Shown here in pieces: positions 12,701-24,385 of a stretch of DNA of 64,000 bases (the first letter of the stretch is position 1; every line of letters begins with the position of its first letter). Position numbers and translations under genes: made by a program. The notes beneath the pieces are model-generated. The model had not been told where the DNA came from, ran no database searches, and saw nothing but the letters and a program-made list of their open reading frames with translations. This DNA is from Heterostelium multicystogenum (lineage: Eukaryota > Evosea > Eumycetozoa > Acytosteliales > Acytosteliaceae): positions 58,614-122,613 of the forward strand of contig RCNN01000092.1 of NCBI GenBank assembly GCA_003667245.1, read 5' to 3'.

Positions 12701-14005
12701 ACTCTTTCTTCTCTGCTAACTCCTTGGAGATGATATCAGCTAGCTTAGAATTGACCTCATCTACTTCATCCTCAAAACAACGAGGAAAGTAGTTTTGCTT
12801 GCTGATAAAGTTGGTGTAGCAGTAGTGGCAGCAACAGTTGGAGTAGTGGTTTCTCTTGGAGCTGTCACTTTAGTGGCAGCTGGCTTTGGACTCTCGACCG
12901 GTGCTACATTAGCAAACAAGTCATCATTTCCAAACAAAGAATCTACCGAAGATTGCTGTGACTTGGGCTTGACTGGTGCCTTTTCCAAACCAATTGTAAT
13001 CTCATCTGTAAACAAAGACTCCAATTCCTTGACAACTTTCTTTGGTGGCTGTGCAACTTTCTTTTCTTCTTCTTCGACCTTTGGTTTTGATGTTGGTTGT
13101 GGCTTTGATGGTGAAGATGCGAGTGGAGCTGATGGCTTTGCTGCAGCTGGAATTGGGTTTTGGGAAGGAAAAAGTCTGTTTTCAACAATGATAATCCTGA
13201 TTCCAATCCAGAGGTAAGACCCAACTTTTCAACCAATGCGCTGTTTGAATCGCTAGAAAACCAAAGATGAATTGTTCGAACTTGAAACAAGCCATCGTTT
13301 TCCATTCCGAAAATTGACGACTTCTCCTTGGTCAACTTTTTTGGTGGTGGAGCACCAATTTTAACTGGTGTTACAGTTGTTTCTCACCTAGAGGCTCTTT
13401 AGGGACCTCTGGCTTAATATTCATAAAAGATGAGTCACTTGACAAATCTACAGGTGCCTCAAAATCCATGAATTCTTTTGGCTTCATTGAACTCTCAATT
13501 TCAGCATCTAGATTACAATAAAGTATAAGTCACAAGAAGTTTCTTCATTGTAGTCTGTAAACTTACAAGTGTTGTATTGATCAGAGTCTGCTTTCTGTCC
13601 TCCATTGGTTTGTTTGTGTTGAACTGGTTGATGAATGACTCGAAATCGTCGTTATTACTACCGTTGGAATCGACTTCCCATGAAAGTAATTCTGAGTTGG
13701 TAGGCTGATGTATGAGGATGGGTGAACGCTCTGCAGGAGAAGAGAGTGGGTCATCACTTGGCGAACGAGCTAACTTACCATCGGTAAGTGACTTGTCCGA
13801 CAGCTCCTTAACTTCAGTCACATCATCCTTTTTGGGAGACCACATTTCCAAAGACATTTCGTTTACTTGGTACATTTGTATAGTGTATTGGCTCATTGCT
13901 GACCTGCAGATCATCATCATCCTGCTGCTGTTTTGAGGCAGGTGTTTGTTGCTGAGGAGGTGGATCAGCAGGAGCCTCAAGCCATTTCAAGAATCTGCTA
14001 AACAT
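9701..14005 (-). CDS. Calponin-homology protein with long KRxAEE repeat
   Basis: The N-terminus is MFSRFLKWLEAP at 14005. An acidic disordered region follows, with an intron at 13508-13566. Next are motifs such as SLFTDEITIGLE and VDSLFGNDDLFANV, then a charged region and about 1.65 kb of KRIAEE/KRLAEEAEQ repeats (about 10750-12400). A Pro/Thr-rich linker leads to a single C-terminal CH domain: ALDVLLQWVKQNTQGYQ, VVNFTTSFTDGLAYCALLHRF, then after an intron at 9803-9880 the last helix (LPYPERLSNITYLSEF), stop at 9701. CH domains of this type bind actin or Rab-family partners. I recall a D. discoideum protein with this repeat-plus-CH build. The frame breaks many times (near 9950, several in the repeat, 12600, 13250, 13380, 13830), so the exact protein cannot be read off. 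The CH domain is certain; the cellular role is unknown. Confidence 0.75.
10750..12400 (-). repeat. Coding minisatellite, 18-bp unit (KRxAEE)
   Basis: Tandem 18-bp units encode AEEKR(I/L/V), interspersed with 27-bp variants encoding AEEAEQKRL, inside the CH-domain gene. The period is six, not seven, with Glu and Lys/Arg spaced three to four residues apart. That fits a charged single alpha-helix as well as or better than a coiled coil. Units are degenerate at third codon positions. Many one-base breaks here are likely assembly trouble. The opposite strand shows long false ORFs because the repeat lacks stops in several frames. Confidence 0.9.
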
Positions 14006-16374
14006 GATTGACTTTTTCAACAACTTAAATTTGGAAAATTTTGGCTCGTCGTGTGAAATTAATCAAATTGAGGTGTGAATTGAATTGTGGATGTGATTCA
14101 ACTAAATGTGATCACACTGAAAATAGTGAGTAAGTCAGGTTATGACTTGACAATCACTATTACTGCTACTAGGAAAACTCTTATCCAATAAAATTCTTAT
14201 TTCCACCTAAACTCAACTACTACTATGATCTAAAATCTATAGAGGGATGTTCTAAGTTAATAGATATTACTAATAGCTTCTTCTACTATTGGTTTTAGAC
14301 TGAATTAATTTGGTTTATCATCAAAATATATATATAAGGGAATTGATTGTTATATGTGTTGGTGAGGTGGTGTGTATCGGAGTGGTTGGTTGGCGGGTGA
14401 ATTCGAGTTGATTTGCTGTTTTTAAATTGAAAAATATAGCAACTATTAATATATCTGCTAGTTACTTACTATAGTTTTAAAATTAAACACACATAACAAT
14501 GAAATATTATTTATATCAATCAAAATTGGGATTGAATCTATTCCTCACTCATACAACACTAATATATAAATAAACTATTGATTTGTATTTGTTCGTATTG
14601 TATTGTATAAATATTATATTATATTGTATTGTATGTGTTGTATGTATTGATTTGGTGATGGCAAATACCAAGACTTTATTTGCTTGATTGAAATTTATGT
14701 AGGTGGTGCTTTGAGATCCAGCCACTTTGCACCTAAAATTCAATTGAATTTTTCAAAAAAGCATTTTATTTATTTTTTATTTTTTCACAGACCATCCACC
14801 AAAGGTCAAAGTCATTCTATGAAAAAGACTGATGAAACTTGAATATCTAAATTCAGACTCCTACATCGTTCATCGTTTCAACATCACATGAATTACTTGA
14901 CTTCATTCAATTTTTAAAATATCAGACTTTTAAGTCATATATATCATTTTATTTATCCCTCTAAATATTAATTTATTTATATCAATGTGAATAAGCTACA
15001 CATTAAATTAAATGGTAAAAAGTTCATTTGTTTTGTTTTTTTTTGGGTGGTTCGGAGTTGATATTAAAGTGATTTTTTTGGAACCATTTGCAGATTCGTT
15101 TGATATGGAATGATTTTTTAAACACAAAAAACAATAAAGTGATCACACCTGTTTTTGCCCTAATGTTATTAGAGAATTTTCCAATGAATTTTTATTGTGC
15201 TTTTGGTGCTTTGTTTTTTAAATGCAATAAAGAAATCTATCACCACATTGGGGTGACTACAATCCACTTCCAAACTTTTTTCAAATATATCTTCTTCTTC
15301 TCTTCCATTTTTGAATTATTAATTTAATATTTATTTTGTAAGCATCTTTCTGCTTACTCCGAAGCGTGTTTGTTAACAAGTGAGTGACTTATTGGAACAC
15401 AAACACATCACCAATCAATCATCTAAAATAAACACAGCTATTCTTATTATATTTATAAATATAAAATACAACATGTTTGTGAGATCATTAATGTTACAGA
15501 AAGATATTAATTGAATTATCATTATCATCATCATAATCTTCTTCATACAATATAATAAAATCATAATACTGTATCTTGAGGACAACACTCCACTCTCAAT
15601 CCAATTCCAATCAGTATAATTAAGAAATAACCAGTTTTAAATTCACCTCTAATATCCTTTTTTTTTAATAGATTTTTTTTAAAGATAAAACAGAAATAGT
15701 GTTTGCTTTTTACAAAAAAATAAAATAAAGCAAAAATTCAATCATCTTAATTTTGACATAGCATTCGTCGTCTTCTTGAACTCTGGTTGTTTGTTGTTGT
15801 CCTTCATTAAAAGAATTGTTGTTTGGCAACAACAGCTAGAGCTGTGTTTATTGTTTTGTGCACACAACGAACAACACGGAATAACAGAGATCAGCTTTAC
15901 ACAGAGAAAATAGCTCGATGGTAACCAGTCAAACAGAACAAGAACCTACATCAACATCAACTTCTCAATAACAACAATAACAACAGACAACATAATAATA
16001 CCAACTTGTTTAAACATCTATATTATTATACCATACCATCAAAATCAATAACTACAATAATAATAACTAATAATTATAAATAGTATCTTTATCTATTTAT
16101 CTATCTAATCCTAGATAATTATAGTACTAATAGTAATAGTAATTATTTAAAGAAAAATCACTTTAAAATTCTTTGATAGATAAGATATAGTGGTGGTGTT
16201 TTGTTTATTTGTTGTTATATGTGTCGTGTTTATTTGTTTTTTAAATCTTATTTTTATTTATAATAATAATATTATTAAAAATCATATTTAATAGTAGTTA
16301 TTGTATAGATTATTATTATTATCTATATATATTTGTTTGTTAGTTTATTAAATTATATATTATCTTATATAAAA
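14006..16374. other. Long divergent intergenic region
   Basis: About 2.4 kb between two divergently transcribed genes. Very AT-rich, with T/A homopolymers, GTGTTGTTG-type stretches and poly-A/T tracts near 15659-15735. Small ORFs at 14549-14743 and 15088-15327 have spacer composition and no recognisable sequence. It presumably holds both promoters and the 5' UTR of the arrestin gene. Confidence 0.55.
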
Positions 16375-18196
16375 ATGACAACATTTACACCTCGTATTTC
16401 GTCGGCTGTCGTCGATACTCTTCCACCTCTTTCCACCATCCACCTCACAAAATATACCATTACAGGTCAGTTCAAATGAAATGTAAGTTACTCATAAATC
16501 TTAAAAATTAGCTAATTATAATATAATCTAATATTGAAGATAATATTTACTGGTATACAGATGTTCTGTTCATGTAGAACTGGAAAAATCATATTTCATA
16601 AATGGTGAAACCATCAATGGTACTGTACATTTGACACTGTATCAGAGACAGTTTTTACACTCCATACAGATACATCTGGGAGGTTTCGAAAAGATCTATA
16701 TACAATCAATGTTCAACAATGATCAACACAACAATCTACATTTACATAACAACAATCATATAATTCCTTTTTATTCTGAATCACGTACAATATTCCCTCC
16801 AAACAACAACAACAACAACAATAATAATAATAATAATAACAATTATAGTGATACTGCTATTCCAGCTACATCTTCAACTACATCTACTTCTTATTCACCG
16901 ACTGGATCTGCTTCCAAGTTATCTGCACCATTGGGTTCATCTTCAAATATTCCATCACCCTCTTCAAATTTACCAAACAATCATAATAGCAATCCACACA
17001 CAGTTTATAGATATACTGCACCTACTACTGTCGCACCGAATCAAGGTAGTGGGGGAAGTGGGTCGTGAGCCAAGGCACTGGTCCAACTTTGCGTTCGAAT
17101 GCCGATGCCAAAGAGCTGGAGCCCGGCACCTACCACTATCCATTCAGCATTCAGCTGCCGCGCTACCTCGCGTCATCATTGAACTATATCGATTTTCTAT
17201 CTATTTTTTACATTGCAAAGTGCGTCATTGAATACTCAAAGGGTCGTGAGTGGCAAGAGACATCAATTGCTCGTTCAACAGAGTTCTTTGTCCATGGTGT
17301 TGGCAATGCACAGCTGACGCGTCTGATGATGCAGCGTCGCTTTGTCGATGCTCGTGTATCAAGGTTCCTCTGGACTAACAAGTCTCGTCCCATCGAGATG
17401 GCTGTATGCTTGAGCGATGTTGACTGCTTCATCGGTGAAAAAAGTACATTTCTTTGTCAAGATTCGCAATCTCGCTTCGTTTGGTATTGAGTCACTTCAA
17501 CTCGATTTCTTCCAACAGATTTTCTTGATGCTGCCTGGCTCCGCTAATAAACAGCCTCTTGCTTGTACAAAGATGTTAACTGCTAATTTCGATATTCGCA
17601 GCAGAATCAAAGAGAGTGATGTATCATCTGCTCAGTTCCAGGTTACCATCCCTCAGATGGTTGGCGACGACGTTGTATATCCTTCTACTCGTGGATGTAT
17701 CTCACGTATCAAGCATTTCTTTAAGGTGTCGATCCCATCGGCAAAGGTAGAGACGACACTAAAATTCAATTTGCATGGACGTCTAGTTGGTGAAGAGCAA
17801 ATGCTATCGCCACGCGCCTCTCAGCCAGCTGACTGGCAAGTCAGTTGGATGCCTACGTGGGTCAAACAAGATGACAAATCAATTAAGTGCACTCTTTGTG
17901 CAGAGCAATTCAATATTATTGTTCGTAAGCATCATTGCAGGTCCTGTGGAAATGTGTTCTGTGGAAAGTGTGCATCAACTAAAATCTATCTGAAAAAGTT
18001 TGGAGTTAACGAGCGTGTCCGTGTCTGTGCTCTCTGTCACGACGATATTGTTGAGGCACAGGAACGTGAAGAACTGAACACACCCAAGAAACGATATCAT
18101 CCCCATTTAGTTGAATATAACAAGAGCAATAGCAACTCTCCAGCAAGCAGCAATAACAGCAGTCAAAACAACAGTTTAAATAATAGTATGGAGTAA
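16375..18196 (+). CDS. adcA: Arrestin-domain protein with C-terminal FYVE finger
   Basis: The first exon gives MTTFTPRISSAVVDTLPPL; an intron with a GTAAGT donor ends near 16560. The arrestin N-sheet follows (VELEKSYFINGETINGTVHL, IQIHLGGFEKIYI), interrupted by an Asn run and a Ser/Pro-rich insert (16800-17060). Then come the arrestin core (YHYPFSIQLPRYLASSL, ESLQLDFFQQIF) and a FYVE domain at about 17860-18060, with WVKQDDKSIKCTLC, RKHHCRSCG and KFGVNERVRVCALC, i.e. the WxxD, R(R/K)HHCR and RVC signatures that bind PI3P. Arrestin core plus FYVE is the layout I associate with dictyostelid AdcA, an endosomal adaptor-like protein. The frame breaks in exon 1, at the G5 run near 17049 and at the A6 run 17438-17443. 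Since the FYVE end is open and conserved, I take these as indel errors. An Asn-rich tail ends the protein. Confidence 0.85.
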
Positions 18197-18686
18197 TAAT
18201 AACTCATTTAAAATTTCATCAAGCTTGATGATCCTGATAAAAAACTTCCTTTTTCTTCATGTCGACGATTCAAAGGCAGTAGTATTACATTTTTTATAAT
18301 AAACAAATTTTCAGTTATTCAATTGAATTGTCAATGACTAGAAGTATATGTTAATCCCATTAATGCTATTTTGAGATTGCCACACAGTTCAATTTGTGGG
18401 TATCTTTTACATTTGGATTCATTTTATTTACTTTGGAATAAATATTTCATGTTAGTTAAACTCCATTGAATCAATTGTTTTGAGTAATGTGAATTGGGTA
18501 ATAAGTAACTATTACTCCCAATCTCGAAAAATAACGAGACTTACTGTTAAGAGAAATAAGGAGACTCATGAATAGATGTAAGACGGGAGTCTTAAAAGAA
18601 AAATATACCTTATTGTGGGTATTAACTAATTTCACTTTTTAATTAAATACAAGAATTTCCCGTTAATTGATGATGAAAAAGTAACC
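18197..18686. other. Intergenic DNA
   Basis: AT-rich spacer between the arrestin-FYVE stop and tRNA-His copy 2. No ORF or repeat stands out. Confidence 0.6.
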
Positions 18687-18757
18687 GCTTTGATCGTATA
18701 GTGGCAGTACATGAGGTTGTGGTCCTCCTAACCCTGGTTCGATTCCAGGTCAAAGCA
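18687..18757 (+). tRNA. tRNA-His (GTG), copy 2
   Basis: Identical over 71 nt to the copy at 9171. Here a T run follows directly after the discriminator and can end Pol III transcription. A retroelement tail on the same strand lies about 75 nt downstream. Confidence 0.95.
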
Positions 18758-18775
18758 CTTTTTAGGTGAAATTCA

Positions 18776-18785
18776 CCGGATGCGG
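18776..18785. other. GC-rich near-palindrome 3' of tRNA-His copy 2
   Basis: CCGGATGCGG, 18 nt after the tRNA, exactly the spacing seen at copy 1. It differs from CCGCATGCGG by one base. Confidence 0.55.
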
Positions 18786-18831
18786 AATAGCAAAATCTCC
18801 ATTCAGTGGGACACTTTTGATGGAAAACTTT

Positions 18832-18892
18832 GAGATTCTGACCCTCACCATTAATTAATAAAATATATCACCTGGATGATTATAAAAAAAAC
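18832..18892 (+). repeat. Retroelement 3' tail, family B
   Basis: TTCTGACCCTCACCATTAAT at 18836, then an ATCACCTGGATGATTA end and an A run. A close match lies on the minus strand at 49509-49570, and the last part recurs at 45347-45391. It is in the same orientation as the tRNA-His upstream. Only the 3' end is present, as expected of a 5'-truncated non-LTR insertion. Confidence 0.65.
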
Positions 18893-19522
18893 CAATGGAT
18901 CCAAAATCAACGTGCAAAGGTAAGACTATTTGCAAAATTTAAACAAAGAACAAAGATTATTAATACAGAATAAAAGTCTTTATTATTTCTTACATCTTAT
19001 ATCTCCCGAAAACATTTGCTACGATATCATCACGGACTAACTGGATCTACCTTATAAAATTATGGATTTTTGTTTTAAATGAATTATAATCCTCAATGAC
19101 AGATATTTAAGAAAATCAAATAATATCTTAATAGTAAGAGCCACTATTTATCCCATCAACTTTTTAACTGAAAAAAAAAATCTTCTCCGAATTGTGAAAT
19201 ATCCTTTTACATTAGTGGATTATAGGATAAGAGTTTTTTTCCAAATAGGTACCTATAAAAATGGGGGAATCAATATTGTTGTTTCAAAAAGGACCAAAGT
19301 TGATTTAAAATATCTACTGAGAGGAGAAAAAGGTTAAATTCTCAATTAAAAGATATCATTGATAAATCTTAAATATCAACTACAATTAGATAATAATTTA
19401 AAAAATTTAGTATAAATATCATGATTTATTTTACAAAATTTAGATTTTTCTAATTTCTTTATAAATGTTTAAATCTTTTGCTATTAGCAATTAGTATAAT
19501 ACACAATACAGATAAATAATAA
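18893..19522. other. Intergenic DNA
   Basis: AT-rich spacer with homopolymers. It probably holds the promoter of the ComC-like gene. Nothing else is seen. Confidence 0.55.
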
Positions 19523-22500
19523 ATGTATCCAAAAAACATTCTATCTATTCTGTACGTTTTTTTTTAAGTTTATATTTTGTTAGATCCCAAAATATAAATA
19601 TTATTAGTTTGTTCAAATTGAGACCAGACTCAAAGTGGACTCAAACAATCTTAGTTTCTAAATTAGAAGGAGATCCATTGGATCTAACTTACTGTATCCC
19701 CAAGAATGCTAATTCTAATCAAATTGGAAATTGTATACTTGAGTTGACATATGGATCCCCAAGTAGTACATGCTATCTTAACATAATAGTGTCGAACTTT
19801 AACATGCAAATTCCTAGCCCTTCGATAAATATATCACTTCAAACTGTTTCATCAAAAAAGTTCTTTTCATTTTAAACTTTGGAAGTTGGTCAATCTTTGT
19901 TTGGAAGAAACATGATGTTAAGCCCATTGGCCGGAAATAGCTATAAAGGAGACCTTCTTTTTAGTGCTCTTTTTAGAATGGAGTTCTTAAAAGAAGGTAA
20001 TCGAAATATTCTTAATGGAGGATGGTATCTTGGAACTGGAGACTATATTCAACCAATGTATGTTGTTGCAGGTACACCTTCAAATGGAACAATGATGACA
20101 TTTTCATACATATCAAAATCAATTTCCTTCAAAAATCCTGGTTATTTTGAAAACCTTACTTTCTTCCGGTACAATTCTGATGACTCTATTACATCAATTG
20201 TTTACCCTTTTTATTCACTCCAATCAGTACATTCTTACAACAAGATACTATAAATATCGACAACAAGCCAACTTTATTCTCCATTTTTAATGGAAATGGC
20301 ACACTCTCTTTGATTGTTAATTACCCTTGGGCAACAGTTCCCTATGCTAAAGAAAATATGTATGGAATGGATGTAAATGGTTTTCAGAATCTCTCAACAA
20401 ATATCAAAATACTATCCTAATGGGAAATACTTCTACTCTTTCTCTACTTTTGAAGCATCTTATAGATTGAATGTATTGAGCACTTTTAGCGATTTAGAAA
20501 AACCTACTTTATTTTTATTTACACATACTTTGGTTGGTGGAAGAATATATTCCTTAAGGTTGGGTGTCCAAGATTTGGTATCTGGTGTATATAAAATTCA
20601 AGTCAAGGTAGGGGATACTATTTTCCAAGTTTCTCAGGCAGAAATGATTTCTGGAAATATAAACAATGGAATCTATTTAATTAAATTTGTATACCTACCA
20701 AATGTCAATACCCAATTATCATCATCATTTGAAATTACAATTAAGGACTATGCCCTCAATACTATGGTTTATAAAAGTGGTGATCCATATAGTAGTACAA
20801 ATACCATTCCATTTTTCATACAAAGATTATGTAAGCTGTTTAATATTAGCTCTAATTCATAATTTCTAATCATTGATTTTATAGTTAATATAACAAGTAT
20901 AAGGACAAATGTTTCACAAGTTACCGATGGATCTTTCATTGATTTAACTCTCCCAATTTCAATGATAGTTACCACATCTAGAACTGATAAGGCAATGAAG
21001 CCTATTTTAATTCTAGATACACACCCATTTAATCCTAGTCCTGTCTTTGAAGGATCTTGGAATGAAGCTGCAAGTGCTTATCTCATAGATTTTACTTTGT
21101 CTAAATATGAAATCGGAACGGATGAAGAACTTTCTTTCAGATTACTGTTTGAAACCATTCATTATAGTACAACTATAAGAGATATTACAGCGACACCATC
21201 AATCTTAAAATACACTATATCATATGGTATGTTAATTAACATGTTGAGACTAATTGAAATATTAACAGATGTAAAAAGGTGATAAGGTAGGGCCAATGGT
21301 ACATGAAATCTTAACTACATTTAAAGTGGAACCAGTATATCTTAACTATACAAACTTTGTTGGAAATATTACATATGGAGTGACATTTCTTGATGAAAAG
21401 TGTGGATTCAAAGAGGCTACATTATATATAACATCAACTAAGAGACTGAATATGACAAGAACAGTGAATGCTTCACATCTGGCCATGGGAGATATTTTTG
21501 ATGGTACCTATATTATTGTAATTCCTATCACTACATCCAATGTAAACTTCACTATTTATTGCATAGAAACAGAAGATTTGTGTGGAAATGTGAATCTTTG
21601 TAATGGAAACACTCCAAGTTCCTTCACCAATTACTACTTCAATTCAGATATATCAAATCCCGTTACCTATAGAACAATAGAAGTCCCTAAGATACCAGCC
21701 CAAGATGATTTTACTGACACCTCCCCTGTTATTAACAATTTAACCTATTCTCTATCTTTGCCTAACCCTAATAGTTGTGTAATTAGAATGGAAGTGACTA
21801 CTTATGATAAAAATTATCTCTCAAATGTTTTTCACCCTACACTACATCTTCAAGGAATGTATGATGATATGATAACAGTTACACATTCTGAAGTAGAAGT
21901 GGATGATTCCCAAACTACTAAGATCTACATCTTCAATCAATTAATTCCCCTTTCATTTGGATTTAATACATCTACAATTATTTTCTCGATCTATGGAATC
22001 ACCAATAAAGCAATGAACTCCACTGGATATGATGCAATGAGACTAAAACAATCAAATTTACCCTATTTTATACAGGTAGGATGTAATTATGGTATGTATT
22101 TTTTGATGGGAAATATAAAATCTATTATATTAAAATTGTTATCAAATATTTCAAGAATCATATATTCCACCTGCTACTCTTAGTCCTACCCCAACCCCAC
22201 CAACAACATCTACAACATCAGGAGTTCCAACATCATCTCCAACAACTAATTGTGGTGGTTCTCCTCCCTGTAATGGAAATGGTCAATGTATAAATGGAAC
22301 TTGTGTTTGCTCTGGATTATTCTCTGGTCCTACTTGTAATGATAAAATTATTGTTCCTATACAACCACCTTTAATCGACCCTAATGAACCAACCACAATT
22401 ATCTCATCTAGTGATACTTTAAATAGTACTATATCAATCTATTCATTCCAAGAGTTAGATGACAATCATGAAATTCAAGAAGAAATACTTTTGGATGCAT

Positions 22501-23201
22501 GGTCTTTCAAAAACCTTTCTTCAACAAAATTTTATTATACCAATGTGATCAAAGATAAGATTAATGTATCAGTTATCATAGAGTATTTCTTGCAAACAAC
22601 AACTATAGAGTTTGCTGGCCAGAGCTTAACAATGTCTCCTTACACTCTTAAATACTCGATATCTTTATCAAACTATAAATTTAAATCACCAATCAACACT
22701 GGAAGATTAGTTATGAAAGCTTCAATTCACAGCTCGATAGATGAATGCTCTTATATCAGCGAAAGTGTCAGTCAAGGAACGAAATGGATGAAACTGAATA
22801 TCGGTTCCGAAAGTCTCTATTGTAGATTCATCCAAAGAGCTATATTAAATGGAAAAATAATTACATCAGTAGATACTCAAATGATCAATTCAACACTATT
22901 AGGTAATAGAAAATCAACAGATGAGATTTCTAGTTATGTTGGAATAACAATGGAACAATTCCAGAATATTGATATTGACCCTGACTTCTCAGTATTGATT
23001 AATACTGATGAGGATAGTGATAAATGTTCATCAAAGCGAAATATTGGTATGATTATAGGAATTGTATTTGGAGTAGTCATAGCTATTGGCATTGCTGTAG
23101 GAGTTATATTATTCTATAGAAGAAGAACTCAGTTTAGAAGGGAAAGAAATAGAATTAATCATAAATTAAAAATGAATGAAATGAATAATAAAATGTTGTA
23201 A
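19523..23201 (+). CDS. ComC-like single-pass EGF-domain membrane protein
   Basis: The start MYPKNILSILYVFF is a signal peptide broken by an indel in the T run at 19558-19565. A large extracellular region of beta-rich, N-glycosylation-rich repeats follows, with introns near 20830-20883, 21227-21271 and 22076-22162. Then come a Thr/Pro linker (PTPTPPTTSTTS) and one EGF-like module at about 22250-22340 with six cysteines (CGGSPPCNGNGQC, CVC, CLE-type spacing). A 200-residue domain (IEYFLQTTTIEFAGQSLTM) corresponds to the ComC super-sandwich region. One membrane helix lies at about 23041-23115 (NIGMIIGIVFGVVIAIG), followed by a short basic tail. This is the layout of the large dictyostelid ComC/EGF-like surface family, with roles in cell-cell communication. 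Frame breaks near 19874, 20252 and 20380 look like indels. The ligand and the specific orthologue are unknown. Confidence 0.78.
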
Positions 23202-23435
23202 AATGTATTCACCACATACCTAGTAATCAAGATATAAACATACATATAATTAATATATTAAATTAACAAAACACAACTCCAACCCAAATAAATGGGTTTA
23301 AATAATTAAACAGTAATATAATATTGATACAAACTTGAATTTTTTAAATATATATTTTCTTAACTAATATTATATTCTAAATTATTTCCTGATATATATT
23401 AAGCTATTAATTGTATCAAAGTAAAATATCCAAGA

Positions 23436-24252
23436 ATGAATGATTTAAATGAATGGAGCAAAGCTGCAGATGATTTTAGTAAAGTTATGAATAGTAAAGG
23501 ATTATTCTCACAATTTAGTTGTGAGATGTTAAATTTGACAATGGAAAATGTTGAGAAACCATTATTGGTTTTGGATGTTGCTTGTGGAGCTGGATCATTA
23601 ACTATCCAGGCAGCTCAAAGAGTATCAAAGTACCAAGGAAAAGTGGTAGCTGTTGATATACTTGAAACAATGCTAGATAAGCTTAAAACCAATTTGGAAG
23701 AGCATCATGTATCCAATGTAGAAACATTTTGCTTAGATGGAGAATCAATGTCCACCTTGCAGTCTGGAACTTTTGACTACGTTTATTCATCTTTTGGATG
23801 GAGTCTTTTCAAAGACAGATTAAAGGGACTTAGAGAAGCTCATAGATTATTAAAACCAGGAGGAAATTTTAGTACTACCACAGCTGACAGGACATGGATT
23901 GAATATGAGCTTGTCAGAAATGCATTCGCAGAGCTGGGAGAGACGCCTATTATTCCTGATGAAATTCTCAACAAACAGACTGTCCTTGATGACGAAGAAC
24001 TAAGAAGTCTCTACTCAAAAGCTGGTTTCAAAAATGTTGAACTTCACCGGTGCACCAGAGGAGAAGTAATGTCAATTCAAACTCTTATTGAATTTTGCAA
24101 CAATCCAGTTTTTTTATGCTCTAACACAGGCAATTCCAGAGTCTAAGCGTGATCTTATATTGCCAACTATTAAGAGGCAACTGGAAGAAAAATATAAAAG
24201 TGATAAATTTCTTTTTGAAGGAACGTGTGTCATTTCAATAGGTACCAAATAG
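23436..24252 (+). CDS. Class I SAM-dependent methyltransferase (UbiE-like)
   Basis: Motif I is VLDVACGAGSLTIQAAQ, the acidic loop is VVAVDILETML, and post-I and motif III are FDYVYSSFGWSLF and AHRLLKPGG. This is a methyltransferase type 11 fold of about 270 residues, with no signal peptide or membrane segment. The substrate cannot be told. The printed frame stops at 24146, but removing one T from the T7 run at 24109-24115 restores a conserved C-terminus (QAIPESKRDLILPTIKRQ) to a stop at 24252. That is a clear example of a sequencing-type indel. One of three unrelated methyltransferases within 8.5 kb. Confidence 0.82.
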
Positions 24253-24385
24253 CCAACCCAAAAGAAATTAAATCATGCCAACAAAAAAGATAAATATATG
24301 TTTTATTATAAATATGATTGTTTTCAAGGCTTAGAGAAATATTGTTTTTAATATCTCTTGTCAATATCCATAGTAACAATCATGG

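Noticed and set aside
15088..15327. 79-residue ORF in the long intergenic region
   Set aside because: Composition equals the surrounding spacer and there is no recognisable motif.
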